From Ichthyophis bannanicus (lineage: Eukaryota; Chordata; Amphibia; Gymnophiona; Ichthyophiidae): a stretch of 64,000 nt of DNA. Shown here piece after piece: positions 30,769 through 41,811 of this stretch (the stretch's first letter is position 1; every line of letters starts with the position of its first letter). The notes under the pieces were generated by a model, which was not told the origin of the DNA, did not search any database, and saw only the letters and a program-made list of their open reading frames with translations. A program made the translations under genes and the position numbers. The stretch is taken from assembly GCA_033557465.1 (NCBI GenBank), contig CM066043.1, forward strand, positions 114,806,778 to 114,870,777, read 5' to 3'.

Positions 30769-32288
30769 CAAACACGTGGGGCAACCTGCAATGCTGCAAC
30801 TTTTTTCAAATGCATTTTCTCACCTGATGATGGATACTATATATTTTGTAACACCACGGCCACACAGGCAATCTCTGAGGAGTCCTCTTTGCTTCTCACA
30901 TAACCCAAATCACAAGTCTGCGCTCAACCAATAGCTTGGTGCATGAGAATTATGTGTTATATATGGCCTTTTTTAGTTTGCTTTTTTAATTGTGGTGATT
31001 TTTTCTTTTCTGCGGTTAGCATGTAGCATTTTTATCTGATTATGGATTACACTCATTCTGTAAAGATTGAATATCATTATTTAGAATAATTATTGCTTTA
31101 AAATACGTTTAGAAAAGTTACTCCCTTGGTTAGGGTATCACATTTGCATATGTGCAAATTTGGTTGGTGATCTCTTTAAATAACGCGGGAATATCTGGCA
31201 TTTTTCTATAGATTGGTATCTTGAATGGCAGCTAGTAAGGTAGCGTTTTCTTCTGATTCTATTGTTTATCTTCAGCTCATTGAGAAGTTAATAATTTGAA
31301 TATATGGTTTTTATATGTTGTAGAACCCTAGACTCGTTGTTTTTTAACTATTATAGTAGTGTAATTATGTCTTGTTCTCTAGGTATTTTCGGTATATGAA
31401 TGTTATGATAAATACAAAGAGAACTAATTATTTAAACTTTGGGATCCTTTTAATAAAGAGATATATTTCTTCATTTATTATTTTTTGTTTTTATGCCTTC
31501 GTGGTGCATTTTTACACATTAGTTGAATCGTATTTTTGACGGTTTTATTACTTACGCCAAAATTTGGCGTCCCTGATTTTTGATGTTTTAAGTTTATCAA
31601 GCACTTTATTTCATTTGGTGTTTTATCTTTTATTAATGTTTTTAAATTATTCGGCTATTTGTGCTTTGTAAACAATGTTTGTGGTTCATTCTTTTGTCTC
31701 TGCAGTCGCACAGTCCGTGCGTTATGGAGGACTCTTGATCGCGATTATTAACAGTCAGTTTCATCTTTTGTTCCCTTTCAGGGTTGCCTTCTGGGTTCTA
31801 AATTTGATTTATTTTTATGATGCTGGCTCACGTTCAGCACAGCGTGTGTGATTTTTAGTACCCCCGGTTAAGTACCCTCAATTCCCGCCGCTTTTGGAGC
31901 TGATGCTGCAGGGAGGAGAGGACTCTTTGTTTTTTATGCTACAATGGTGTCTAAGTCGCATTACATAATGCGTATATAGGTAATATGTATGGTTTTGTTA
32001 TGTAATATCTTGTATGTACTTATTTTTATATGCTTTTAATTATTTATTTATTTGATTTGAGTGTTATAAGATGTAGATATATTATTTCTTTTAACACCAT
32101 GCCCGGTTAGCTTCAATATGTTTCTTTTGACTGTTCAGTTTTTATATAGTTTTTAAACGGTTTTGGCATGTTTTTAATATATGTTTTTATTATATGTTTG
32201 TAAGTGATTTTAACCCCCTGAGGAAGGCAATCCGCCGAAACGCGTTGGGGCATACCAATAAAGCCATTGTGTCATCACCACTCTTGCT
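30769..32288 (+). mobile_element. AT-rich insertion, candidate Penelope-like remnant
   Basis: The block interrupts the left arm. It is T-rich, has no coding frame, and ends with the hammerhead-like motif at 32214-32262 followed by 'caataaagccattgtgtcat'. The assignment rests on that motif only; Penelope-like elements are known to carry hammerhead ribozymes in their terminal repeats. Confidence 0.45.
32214..32262 (+). ncRNA. hammerhead-ribozyme-like motif
   Basis: The order is cccc (helix I side), CTGAGGA, a short helix II (GGC...GCC around aatcc), GAAAC, then GCGTT and gggg (helix I other side). The core fits CUGANGA...GAAA. AACGCGTT is self-complementary, as in minimal hammerheads with a tiny helix III that may work as dimers. 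Confidence 0.55.
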
Positions 32289-32765
32289 CCTTGTAACCAC
32301 TGGTTACTGCAATGACTGTGGAGGCAGAGGTCATGGGTTTGATTCCACAGTGGTGTAATGTAATATGGCTGGCTGAGGCATTGCCCTTTAATTTAAATCA
32401 GTGCTGTCTGAGGCATTTCCTTTTTTAATTTAAATTAGTGCTGCCAGTAAAAACACCCTCACAGTGCCATAAACTAAGGTGCTGCATAAGGCGCCCTATA
32501 AGGCACTCCATAGGGCACATGATAAAGTGCACTGTCCGTCAAGGCACCTTATAATGTGCCCTATAGGGCGCTTTATAGGGCGCCTTATGAGGAAACTTAA
32601 GGTTACAGCACTGTGAGGGTGTTTTTGCTGGCAGCACTAATTTAAATTAAAAAGGAAATGCCTCAGACAGCCCTATCAAATAACACCACTGCGGGATCAA
32701 ATCCATGACCTCTGCCGTTAGTCAGTGAAGTAACCAGTGGGTTACATCTCTATAAGTACTAACAC
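32289..32765. repeat. central palindrome of the foldback element
   Basis: 32295-32520 (taaccactggttactgcaat ... cctataaggcactcca) is mirrored by 32545-32760 (...tagggcgctttatagggcgc ... agtaaccagtgggtta). The two halves are separated by a few unpaired bases near 32535. Iterated aaggcgcctt-like words are present. Confidence 0.8.
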
Positions 32766-35700
32766 ACACACCCCTGGCTGGCTACAGAAAGCCTGCAGCT
32801 CACCACACAAACTGTCTGCTGTGGTTACCAGTATAGGGTAAACCCACCCGTACCCATGATGCACTGCACATTCAGAACAGCAGTCTACAGATGATCACAA
32901 GATGGGGTATGCACCCCCACAGCACCTTGGCCTGGTAAGGGGAACTGACCATGTGTGTTACTGGCACAGAGTAGCTACAGACCATGACATTGTGCGGTTC
33001 CTGTGCTCACCCTGACAGTGAGGCGGGTCGCCCAGCACCAGGTCCACAGCATCTGGCTTGGCTGAGATAGGCTATGCTGCAGGTCCCCATCAGTGCCAGT
33101 GTGTGATAGGTAGTCTTTGCAGACACACCTAGGATACACCTGTGTCCATCTGTATTTCCCAGTCACGTCTAGCCCTTGTGGACTATGATGCACCCAGAAT
33201 AGTGCTTATCCTGGGTGGGTGCCATGGTCACATGTTATAAGCGAAGGGGGGTGTTTGGACCCATAAGCAAATTATGTAACACCACCCAACCCACTCTCTA
33301 GGGCTCAGGGTGGGGGACAGGATCTCCCACCAACAGATCCACATTCTACATCCCTGCAATGGTGGCAGTAGAGAGAACCATCACCCCAGTCCTGCTGGGG
33401 AACAGGCACCCTACAGGGCAGTCAATGCAGATCTCTACGCATCAATAAGGCAATGGCAGACAGACAGTAGGCCTGGAAATGCTCAGCTGCCCCTTACCAC
33501 TATCTGACATTCTCCAGCAGGGGCACAGTGAGTCTCCAGCCACACACATACTAACTGCAGACAGTCTGCTATCTAGTACATCGTGCATGTTTCTGGAGGA
33601 ACTGCATGCACCCAAAAATGGGATGTGAGCACACACACCAAGCAGGTAAGTCAGTGATTGAGCCCCAGAAAAGATAACCCATAAATATCACTTGAGAGAA
33701 ATAGTGTACAGACTATGGGGGAACCTAGCCATGCCGTGGTCACTGCTCAGTCAGGGTGAGAGTGACCTCCCAGCAGGACATGCTGTGGCCACCCTGTCCG
33801 TGCAGATGGTGGTCGGGCACTACAATGTCCCAGCCATTGCCCTATGCCCTGTGCAGGTGCATCCTGCCCAGGCCGCCCTGTCCAGCCTATACCCACAGTA
33901 CCTTGCTCCTCATTATGCACATTGGCAGGCTAACACTGGAAACTGTGCAAGCAGTGCGGGCTGAGCAAGGTGTAGGCAGCAACAGCACACTGGATAGACA
34001 GACACACACTCCCACACCTATGCCAGCATTGTGCGAATATAGAGGTTTTTGGCAGCCCTGGCCACCACACCAGTCCTGGGCACAGTGCAGGCATGGCTAT
34101 GGAACACAATACTGTTGGGTCACTCCCCAGGGTGGTAAACACTGTCAGAAACCAAAACTGAAACACACTCCACAGATATCAGAAAGGTTGTTATGATGCA
34201 GCTCTATCAACAAATTGTGATTAACTTAGGAATTGTTATCTGCCATTAATCATAGCAACATTTTGCTATGTGTAACGTGTTTGCAAGTTTAGGGTGGCAT
34301 TGCTAAGGTATGCAAATGCTAGTATTGGGATATGCTGCTCTGCGCAGGGCCCACCAGTCTGATTCTCAATGAGGCTTTCGATAGTGGAGCCTGTGGGTGT
34401 GGGTGTTTATGCCCCTATTGGCCGCTGCTCTAGGGCTGATTTTCCCAACTCCGGTCCTGGTTGGCCTAACACGGTTCCAGTTTTCATGCTGTCCCTAATG
34501 AATATGCATGCGATACATTTGCATACAATGGGGCGTTGCATACAATTGCAGCACAGGCATATTTATTAAGGACAGCATGACACCTGAATGGTGTTTGGCC
34601 CTCAAGGACTGCAGTTGGGAAACTCTGCTCTAGGGATTGCACATGTTTATGGTGTCTGTGACCTGTAGGGTAAAATATAGGCGTTTATGGCTTGTTTATT
34701 TAATCTGCAATAACAGTTCCGTCTCTATTACCATGGTTTAGTACTGGGTAAAATATAAGGACATGGTTTGCAGGACCTGAACCTGTGACCTTCTGACCCT
34801 GAAAACACTGGCTGTGTGTACTGCACCACACTAATGCCACAGAGGTAAATCATTCCCTGGGGATACCATGACTGTTCGTCTGACAGATCTTGTCTCTTGT
34901 AGTACACGGCACCCACCTAAACGGGGCTTGCCCATGGTCTGTTGTGGGCAGCTGCCACTGCCCCCTCTGCCACCAACACCCCTCCGCCACCATGCTGACA
35001 TGCCCTTATGCTGGTGGTGTGCAGTCCTAGGCCAGCCAGTGTGCCGGTAGGCAACTGCCTATGGTATGTGTTCTCGGGTAGGGGTGCCTACATGGACATG
35101 CGCGCTTCCCCCTGGCACCACCTGCCAATGTTCTGTGCTCTTGGGGGTACCTGCTGAATAATATCCCCGTGACACTGTGAGAAACACACTTGTGCCCATG
35201 TTGGATCCTCATCAGTTGCTGTCTGGCTGCTGTACAGTTTCGGCATTCCTATGTGCCACCTAGGCATCTGCCTAGTCCGCACTGTGCCCCAGCTGCACCA
35301 CAGCATGTGCCACCTGCAGCCCTCTGTATCCCATTTACAGCATCTGTACAGTTACCCTTTCCTACGTGCCCACTCTACTGTTGCGGCACATGTGCATGCC
35401 ATAACAAACCTGCCCAATATAAATGGAAAAACCCTGATCAGCACTATTTCAATGTGGGATCATTCACTTTGTAGGGGGACAGAGCATAGACCCTTCCAGA
35501 CATGATAACTTCTTTTTCATGCTTTGTCAGTAGTGTTGCTTTATCTTTCTCATTAATATCACTATTGGCCAGCTTGGTTCTTGGGATTTCAAATGTGGTT
35601 CTGGTCATTTTATCTGTTTATTTGCCTTTTTGGTTCCTGCACATGTATCACTACTATCACGTTTTTGGGTTTCCCTGGCTTTCCTGTACATTGCTGACTG

Positions 35701-36025
35701 AAATAGTTTCTCTGACCTGCAAATGTGCCTAGTGCGAGGTTTTCACTGGCGCTAATTTTCTGAGCTTCATTTCACAGCGTTAGTGTGCAAGGAGCCACTC
35801 CCTGCCCACTCTGTCCATTGACCCCTTCTCTCGGCCCCTGGGGAGCCTTCCTCCACCCTCTGGGGAGCCTTACTCCACCCTCGGTGCTCCTTACCGCCGC
35901 AGCAAACGTTATCGCGCGATACATGACGCTCTCGCACAGTAAAGTGCCATTATCGTACGATAACGTCACTTATCGTGTGATAATGTCGCAGCTGCGACGT
36001 TAGCGCCATTTAGTAAACATACCCC
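32536..36025 (-). repeat. right arm of the foldback element
   Basis: This is the most complete arm, 3.5 kb. It aligns in reverse with 48529-51500 over most of its length, including 'tgtagaatgtggatctgttg', 'catcatagtccacaagggc', 'cacacactggcactgatgg' and the MITE. No coding sequence is recognised: frames on either strand do not agree between copies. Confidence 0.8.
34436..34627. mobile_element. hAT-type MITE, right-arm copy
   Basis: It has terminal ctgattttcccaactccggt ... gcagttgggaaactctg, with a perfect 8-bp duplication ctctaggg at 34428-34435 and 34628-34635. It occupies the same place as 30201-30391 and 49623-49815. Confidence 0.85.
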
Positions 36026-36545
36026 AAAGGCTTTACTCCTTTTATGGCAGTACTGCATATGTCTTCTATTAAATCTTCATCCACTTCTACTCTTTGGGAG
36101 GGGGATTTGTATATAACTCCAGTGCAAATGGATTTCCCTTTCCCTCTTTTAGTTTAACCCACAGTGCCCCCTCTCTTCCTCTTAAGCCCTGTAATTCTAT
36201 AGTTTTTATGTTATTATTTACATATAGTGCCACTCCACCTTCTTCCTACCCTGTCCTTCCTGAATAAATTATAGCCTGGTAGAATTAGATCCTAGTCATG
36301 GTTTTCCGTGAACCATGTCTCTGTAACTGCCACTAAATCCAAGTCAGCCTCTCCCATTAAAGATCCCATCTGGTATCTTATTTCCCATGCTATGGGCATT
36401 TATACACACCGATTTCCAGTTATTGCCCCTTTTACCCATTTCTACAGAGGTAATTAATGTTTCACTTACCGGGGGCTTTCTTCACTTAACTGTGGGCTCT
36501 CTTCACCCATCCCCAATGAATCTAGTTTAAAGCCCTCCTCAGTTT
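36026..36545 (-). pseudogene. CR1-type endonuclease fragment
   Basis: The text 'tttagtttaacccacagtgc', 'acatatagtgccactccacc' and 'gttttccgtgaaccatgtct' is endonuclease-region CR1 sequence on the minus strand. It overlaps in content with 41690-41800. It is cut at 36026 by the foldback end. Confidence 0.7.
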
Positions 36546-37022
36546 AGTACATGGCATATTGAGTGGGTTGAAACAACTACTCCATATTGCTCCAGGTCAG
36601 CTTTAAGCTCTTTGAATGTTGTATGTGGTGTTTTTCCAGCAGTTTTCCCAACCTTCTAAGACTTCTTGGATTAATTTTCCTCTACCCCTCACATCCTGGG
36701 AGGTTCTTGACAGTTCCATGGTCAGAAAACTTCTTAATAACATTGTGAACTGTAGACACATGACTCCCAAGGTCTTTGGAGATGGACTTGTACCCTTTTG
36801 AAGTTTGATGCTTGGGGATAATGGCTTTTCTGATGGTATCAAGCAGCTTTCTTGCTTCACCATTGTGAAAACGGAAGAGGGAGTTAATGTGGCCATTTTA
36901 AACATTAGATCCATCATTCATTGGTTGATTCAAGTCTTGTGAGTACTGACAATTGATCACAGGTGTGTCTAATTTTTACTGCAATGAGAATGTGGTTCTT
37001 CTGTTCAAACTGATTGAATTGT
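36546..37022 (-). pseudogene. Tc1-type transposon fragment, transposase N-terminal part
   Basis: The minus strand encodes, in broken frames, KSISKDLGSHVSTVHNVIKK-type helix-turn-helix text. It matches the same region of the Tc1 copy at 58920-59690 base by base in long stretches (e.g. ttcttctgttcaaactgatt reversed). No terminal repeat remains. Confidence 0.8.
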
Positions 37023-37739
37023 TTATGTTGTTGTTGTTGTTGTTAAGTGCCGTTGAGTCGGTGTCGACTCATAGCGACCCTTTGGATAGTTGTCCTAAAC
37101 CGTGTTTGGTCTTCAGTCAGGTGGCTCATTATTGACAGACTGGCACCCATAGCTGCTGTTATTGTATCAGTCCATCTCATTGCTGGCCTTCCTCTTTTGC
37201 GTTGACCTTCTACCTTGCGTTGACCTTCTACCAGCATGTTGTCATTCTGTAATGATCTCTGTCTTCGCATGATATGTCCAAAATATGAAAGTCAAAGTCT
37301 TATCATCTGAGCTTCTAAAGAAAGCTTAGGTTTGATCTTCTCTAGTACTGACTGACTGTTCTTTGAGGAGTCCATGGTATACACATATTAGTCGCCAGCA
37401 CCATAATTCAAAGGCATCAATTTTCTTCCTGTCTATCTTTTTCACTGTCCATCTTTCGCATCCATGTGGTTTTATTGAAAATGGCTTGAACAAATCCAGT
37501 CTTTGTATAGAGAGAGATATTTTTGCTCTTGAGAATCTTGTCTAGGTCCTTCATAGCCATTCTGCCAAGAGCAATTCATTGTCTAATTTCTTGATTGCTT
37601 GTTGCTTCTTTATTGATAGTTGATCCAAGTAGGTTAAAGTTGTCTACAATTTCAATTTCTTCTCCATCAACGATGAACTTATTGATTTTGCCAGTTGTCA
37701 GGATCTTTGTCTTCTTTACATTAAGGTGCAGCCCATTTT
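37023..37739 (-). pseudogene. RTE LINE, 3' part
   Basis: It starts with (ttg)n and gtgccgttgagtcggtgtcg, the RTE 3' terminus in reverse. The minus frame includes MRRQRSLQNDNMLVEGQRK and GRPAMRWTDTITAAMGASLS, the C-terminal end of RTE ORF2 downstream of RT. It continues at 41812 after a CR1 insertion. Confidence 0.85.
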
Positions 37740-38119
37740 AGAAACATAGAAACATGATGACAGAAAAAGACCACATGGCCTATCCAGTCTGTCCTTCCAT
37801 AACAACAACTACAACAGTCCACTTTTTACCTTTAGAGATCCTCTGTGTTGGTACCATGCTTTTTTGAATTCAGTTACTGTCCTCATCTCTACCACCTCCA
37901 CTGGGAGACTATTCCACGGATCCACTACTCTTTCCGTAAAGAAATATTTCCGCATATCACTCCTGAATCTATCTCCCTTCACCCTCATCCCATGTCCCCT
38001 CGTAGCAGAACTTGCTTTCAATTGAAAGAGGCTCTCTCCCTGAACATTTATGCCACGGAGGTATTTAAACATCTCAATCATATCACCTCTATCCTGCCTT
38101 TCCTCTAAGGTGTACATAT

Positions 38120-39504
38120 TGTGAGCCCCGCCCCTGTGCCAGATAGCTTGACCAGCAGGAGGCGCTGCACCTTAACCTTGAGGTTGTATAAGAATTTGTA
38201 GTTGAGCCGTTGGTTAAAGATCACAGATTTTTATTTGGGTTTCTCAGAGACTCACAACAGGTAATGTCCACAGGAAAACAAAAGTAGGGATACTCCTCCC
38301 AAAGAAAATATATGCAAACTTTGCCAGGTCAAAAATAAAGTCTTTTAAACAAGCTTTTCTTCTTAGCTCTTACAAAAGGTATTTTCCCTCTTAACAGTTA
38401 TTCACATACAGTGCAACAATCACATTCCATGTCAGTGACTGAAGGATCTGAATCCCCTTTGAAAGAGTCAATTTCCATGCTCTCTGGAGGACTCTCAGGT
38501 AGTGGTTCTGGACTCTTAACTGGAATGGTATTAGTCCCATACATTAACAGTTTCTTCGGACTTGGCCACCTAATAGGTTTCTCCCCTTTAAGTAAAAGCT
38601 CATGGGGTTTCAAAAACCGTGGTTTAAAAGTTCCTTTCCTTTCATGTAAATGTCTACAGGTAATCTCCTCCTCATCTGAAGAACTATCCCTGTGTTCAGT
38701 TTTGGGCCTAGGCTTTCTCCTGGTTTGATGCTTAACTTGCACAGTTTTACATACAGGCCTTCTATCAATAAAACCCTCTTCTGAGCTGTAATCAGAGGAC
38801 CGGTCAGACCTCCTTCGGGCTCTATAAAAAGTTCTTGCTTTGGAAGCTTCCCTAGCAGAGCAATGCCTGCATCTAGGTTCCAGCAAGGGTTTTGCCTGGG
38901 TAAAAGTTCTGCCTTCTTGTGCCTTCTTTAAGCTTCTTTCAAATACAGGGTTTAGCTTGCCCACTAACCTGCATTGTGGTTTCACTGCACTAGCAGTGTA
39001 TCTCTGGGCCTCGCAACAGCAGCTGCCTGGCCTGTGAGTATTTCTTCCTGGAGAGCAGCAGTATTTCCCTTTCTCCTGGGGAGCGAATCTGGCTTCAGGT
39101 CTTCCCTTCCTCTCAGCATAGAGCCTGGGAGCCTTGTTCCAGTCAGGTTCAGAATCCTCGTGCTGGTAAGACAGGTGATTCTCTTCCTCTGCTCTTCTCT
39201 CTCTCTCCCTTCTCCCTTCCGTTTCTGTCTGCCCCTTTTTACAAGCAGCTACGTGACAAGGGAACTCCCTTGCAGGCTCCTCCCCCGAGTACCTGCTTCT
39301 CTGATTCCTATCTGGTGTGTAACGTGGGAATGACTCAACACTAGTTTTGGCCCACTGACTATCAACCCTGGGGTTTTCCTGCTGTGAACTTCTAACCCTG
39401 GGTTTTCTCTGACAAGTGTTTTCTAATGTGCCCATCCCCCCAGCCAAGGTAAAACCTTCAATGTTTCCTGCTTTTCTAGGTGGCACTACTCTCTCCTTGC
39501 CACA
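38120..39504 (-). mobile_element. LTR-like element (candidate solo LTR), 1.39 kb
   Basis: The outer ends are TGTGAGCC and GCCACA (+ strand). The flanks atat (38116-38119) and atat (39505-39508) are a perfect 4-bp duplication, and CR1 sequence rejoins exactly across it (tacatat + taagatcc, as in 12478-12520). Read on the minus strand, a long frame begins about 20 bp inside, and an AATAAA-like region with 'caaataaaaatctgtgatc' (near 38220-38240) lies about 110 bp before the end. The layout matches 9098-10577. Confidence 0.75.
38398..39486 (-). CDS. 362-codon Arg/Ser/Pro-rich open frame in the LTR-like element
   Basis: This is the longest intact frame in the window. It is very basic and hydrophilic: Arg/Lys-rich throughout, PDRNQ near residue 58, an RRERERRAEEE run near residues 91-101, a Cys cluster (CCSPGR...CCCEA) near 142-160, an RARRRSDRSSDYSSEEG patch near 222-240, a SSSDEEE acidic cluster near 270, and an acidic Pro/Glu/Asp tail ending in a CDCC motif. 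No transmembrane segment and no known domain are seen. It could be a regulatory or structural protein of an unknown retroelement, or a fortuitously open frame in a purine-biased LTR. Confidence 0.5.
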   Translation of the reverse strand: MPPRKAGNIEGFTLAGGMGTLENTCQRKPRVRSSQQENPRVDSQWAKTSVESFPRYTPDRNQRSRYSGEEPAREFPCHVAACKKGQTETEGRRERERRAEEENHLSYQHEDSEPDWNKAPRLYAERKGRPEARFAPQEKGKYCCSPGRNTHRPGSCCCEAQRYTASAVKPQCRLVGKLNPVFERSLKKAQEGRTFTQAKPLLEPRCRHCSAREASKARTFYRARRRSDRSSDYSSEEGFIDRRPVCKTVQVKHQTRRKPRPKTEHRDSSSDEEEITCRHLHERKGTFKPRFLKPHELLLKGEKPIRWPSPKKLLMYGTNTIPVKSPEPLPESPPESMEIDSFKGDSDPSVTDMECDCCTVCE

Positions 39505-41811
39505 ATATTAAGATCCTTAAGTCTGTCCTCATATGCTTTATAATGAAGCCCACTAATCATTTTAGTAGCCACCCTCTGCACCGACTCCATCCTGTTCACA
39601 TCCTTTTGAAGGTGCGGTCTCCAGAATTGCACACCATACTCCAAATGAGGTCGCACCAAAGACTTATACAGAGGCATTATCACCTCCTTTTTTCTGCTAG
39701 CCATTCCTCTCCGTATGCACCCAAGCATCCTTCTAGCTTTTGCCGTCGCCTTTTCTACCTGTTTAGCTACTTTAAGATCATCAGACACAACCACGCCTAG
39801 GACCCGCTCTTCTTTAGTGGACAAAAGTACTTCACCTTCTATACTGTATTGCTCCCTTGGATTGCTGCAGCCCAAATGCATGACCTTACATTTTTTAACA
39901 TTAAATCCCAGCTTCCAAATTCTAGACCATTCTTCAAGCTTAGCTAGATCCCTCCTCATGTTATCTACACCTTCCTGGGTGTCTACTCTATTGCAGATTT
40001 TGGTATCATCCGCAAAGAGGCAAACCTTACCCGACAGCCCTTCCGCTATATCACTAACAAAGATGTTAAAAAGAATCAGACCAAGGACAGATCCCTGGGG
40101 CACACCACTGGTAACATCCTTCTCCTCAGAGTGAGCTCCATTTACTTGTACTCTTTGTCGCCTCCCACCCAACCAATTTCTAACCCAAGCAGTAACTTTA
40201 GCGTCCATCCCTAAGGTGCTCAGTTTGTTTATAAGTCGCCTGTGAGGAACAGTGTCAAAGGCTTTACTGAAATCTAAATACACCACATCTAGAGCTCTCC
40301 CTCGGTCCAACTCCCTGGTCACCCAGTCAAAGAAATCAATCAGATTTGTCTGACAAGACCTGCCTCTGGTGAATCCATGCTGCCTCAGATCCTGTAATCC
40401 GCTGGACTCCAGAAACCTCACTATTTTCTCTTTCAGCAGCGTTTCCAATAATTTACTCACCACTAAAGTTAAAATACCGGCCTGTAGATTTAAACCACAT
40501 CCTTACTTCCGCTTTTGTGTAAAGGCACCACATGAGCCTCTCTCCAGTCCTTTGGCACCACTCCCGACTCCAACGAGGCATTGAAAAGGTCAGTCAGTGG
40601 AGTTGCTAGAACGTCCCCAAGTTCCCTCAGTATTCTAGGGTGTATCCCATCCGGTCCCATCGCTTTGTCTACTTTAAGTTGAGCTAGTTTCTCACGAACA
40701 CAGTCTTCTGAAAATTGTTCAAGATTTCCCTCGCTTCTGTTCTTATTTGTGGGTGTTTTCTGAGGTCCTGCTCCTGGTTCTTCATCTGTGAACACAGAAC
40801 AAAAATATTTGTTAAGCAATTCCGCTTTATCCTTATCAGCTTCTACATATTCCCCCCCTGCACCCTTGAGTCTGACAATACCACTTTTGCCCTTCCTCTT
40901 CTCACTAATATATCTGAAAAATGTCTTATCCCCCATTTTATTGCATTGGCTATTTCCTCCTCCTTTTGAATCTTTGCCTTCTTGACTACTTTGCTAGCTT
41001 CTCTAAGTTTTTCCAAATACAGATGCCTGTCTTCCTCTCTCTGTGATCGCTTGTATTTCATGAAGGCCTCCCTCTTTTTCTTCACTTTTTCAGCTACTTC
41101 CTTCGAAAACCATAGCGGTCTCCTGTTCCTTTTGCCTTTATTTACCATTTTAACAAAAAGGTTGGTTGCCTTTAAAATACCCCCTTTCAGTTTTGCCCAC
41201 TGTTTTTCTACATCCCCCAGCTGTTCCCATCCCACTAATGACTCCCTGAGGTATTGGCCCATCTTCGCAAAGTTAGTCTTCCTAAAGTCTAAGATCCTCA
41301 CCTTGGAATGGATTCTAACAGCCCTAGTCCTAATACTGAACCACACCATCTGGTGATCACTGGATGCAAAATGATCTCCCACTACAACATCAGAAACACT
41401 TTCACCATTGGTAAGCACCAAGTCCAGTATGGCCCCTTCACGTGTGGGGTCTGTTACCAATTGCCTGAATAGTTCTCCCTGTAGAGAATCCAGGATCTCC
41501 TTACTTCTAGATGATACTGCAGCAGGAATGTGCCAATCAACATCTGGCATATTGAAATCTCCTAGCAGTAGCACTTCCCCTTTTCTAGCAATGCTGCGTA
41601 TGTCTTCAATTAACTCTGTCCACCTCTTCCTCTTGTGAGGGAGGTCTGTATATCACACCAATGCAAATAGATTTCTCTTTCCCTCTTTCTAGTTTAACCC
41701 ACAATGCCTCCTCTTTCCCTTTTAAGCTCTGTAATTCCAAAGCTTTAATAGTAGTTTTTACATATAGTGCCACTCCTCCTCCCCTTCTTCCTACCCTGTC
41801 CTACCCTGTTC

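Larger units (their letters stand above)
28448..36025. mobile_element. 7.6-kb palindromic foldback element
   Basis: The ends read ggggtatgtttactaaa and tttagtaaacatacccc, and the two halves are inverted copies of one non-coding sequence. From the left end, matching blocks (caatgtgc...caaaggcagg, 'ttggccagcttggt' reversed, 'gcctaggtggcacataggaa', the '...ccccagggaat' block, the embedded MITE, 'ccacagatatc...gtgtgtttc') appear in mirrored order from 36025 downward. The left arm keeps the outer 2.3 kb and the innermost 0.25 kb; the part matching 32766-33990 has been replaced by an AT-rich block. The centre is near 32535. No transposase is visible. Flanks differ (L1 ORF1 on the left, CR1 on the right), so no target duplication can be proved. 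The superfamily is unknown. Confidence 0.8.
37740..41811 (-). pseudogene. CR1-type LINE, EN to 3' end, inserted in the RTE
   Basis: Read on the minus strand from 41811: endonuclease end (MLLLGDFNMPDVDWHIPAAV, 41574-41510, GDFN motif), linker, RT start (40936-40490: LAQLKVDKAMGPDGIHPRIL, LTDLFNASLESGVVP), RT body (40463-39509: HGFTRGRSCQTNLIDFFDWV, YLDFSKAFDTVPHRRLINKL, SGVPQGSVLGLILFNIFVSD, CLFADDTKICNRV with catalytic ADD) and the C-terminus (38117-37812: FFTERVVDPWNSLPVEVVEM). It ends with the tail at 37740. Only a few frame breaks are present, so it is one of the younger CR1 copies. It is 5'-truncated in the endonuclease and split by the LTR-like element 38120-39504. Confidence 0.9.

Noticed and set aside
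34750..35505. Several 60-110 codon frames in the right foldback arm and matching ones near 23160-23470 and 29290-29500
   Set aside because: They lie in different frames on both strands, vary in length between copies and show Cys/His/Pro-rich composition caused by the GC-rich arm. No protein is conserved.
28448..36025. Palindrome ends as a single insertion with a target duplication
   Set aside because: The left flank (aag) and right flank (aaa) do not match and lie in different host elements, so no duplication is claimed.
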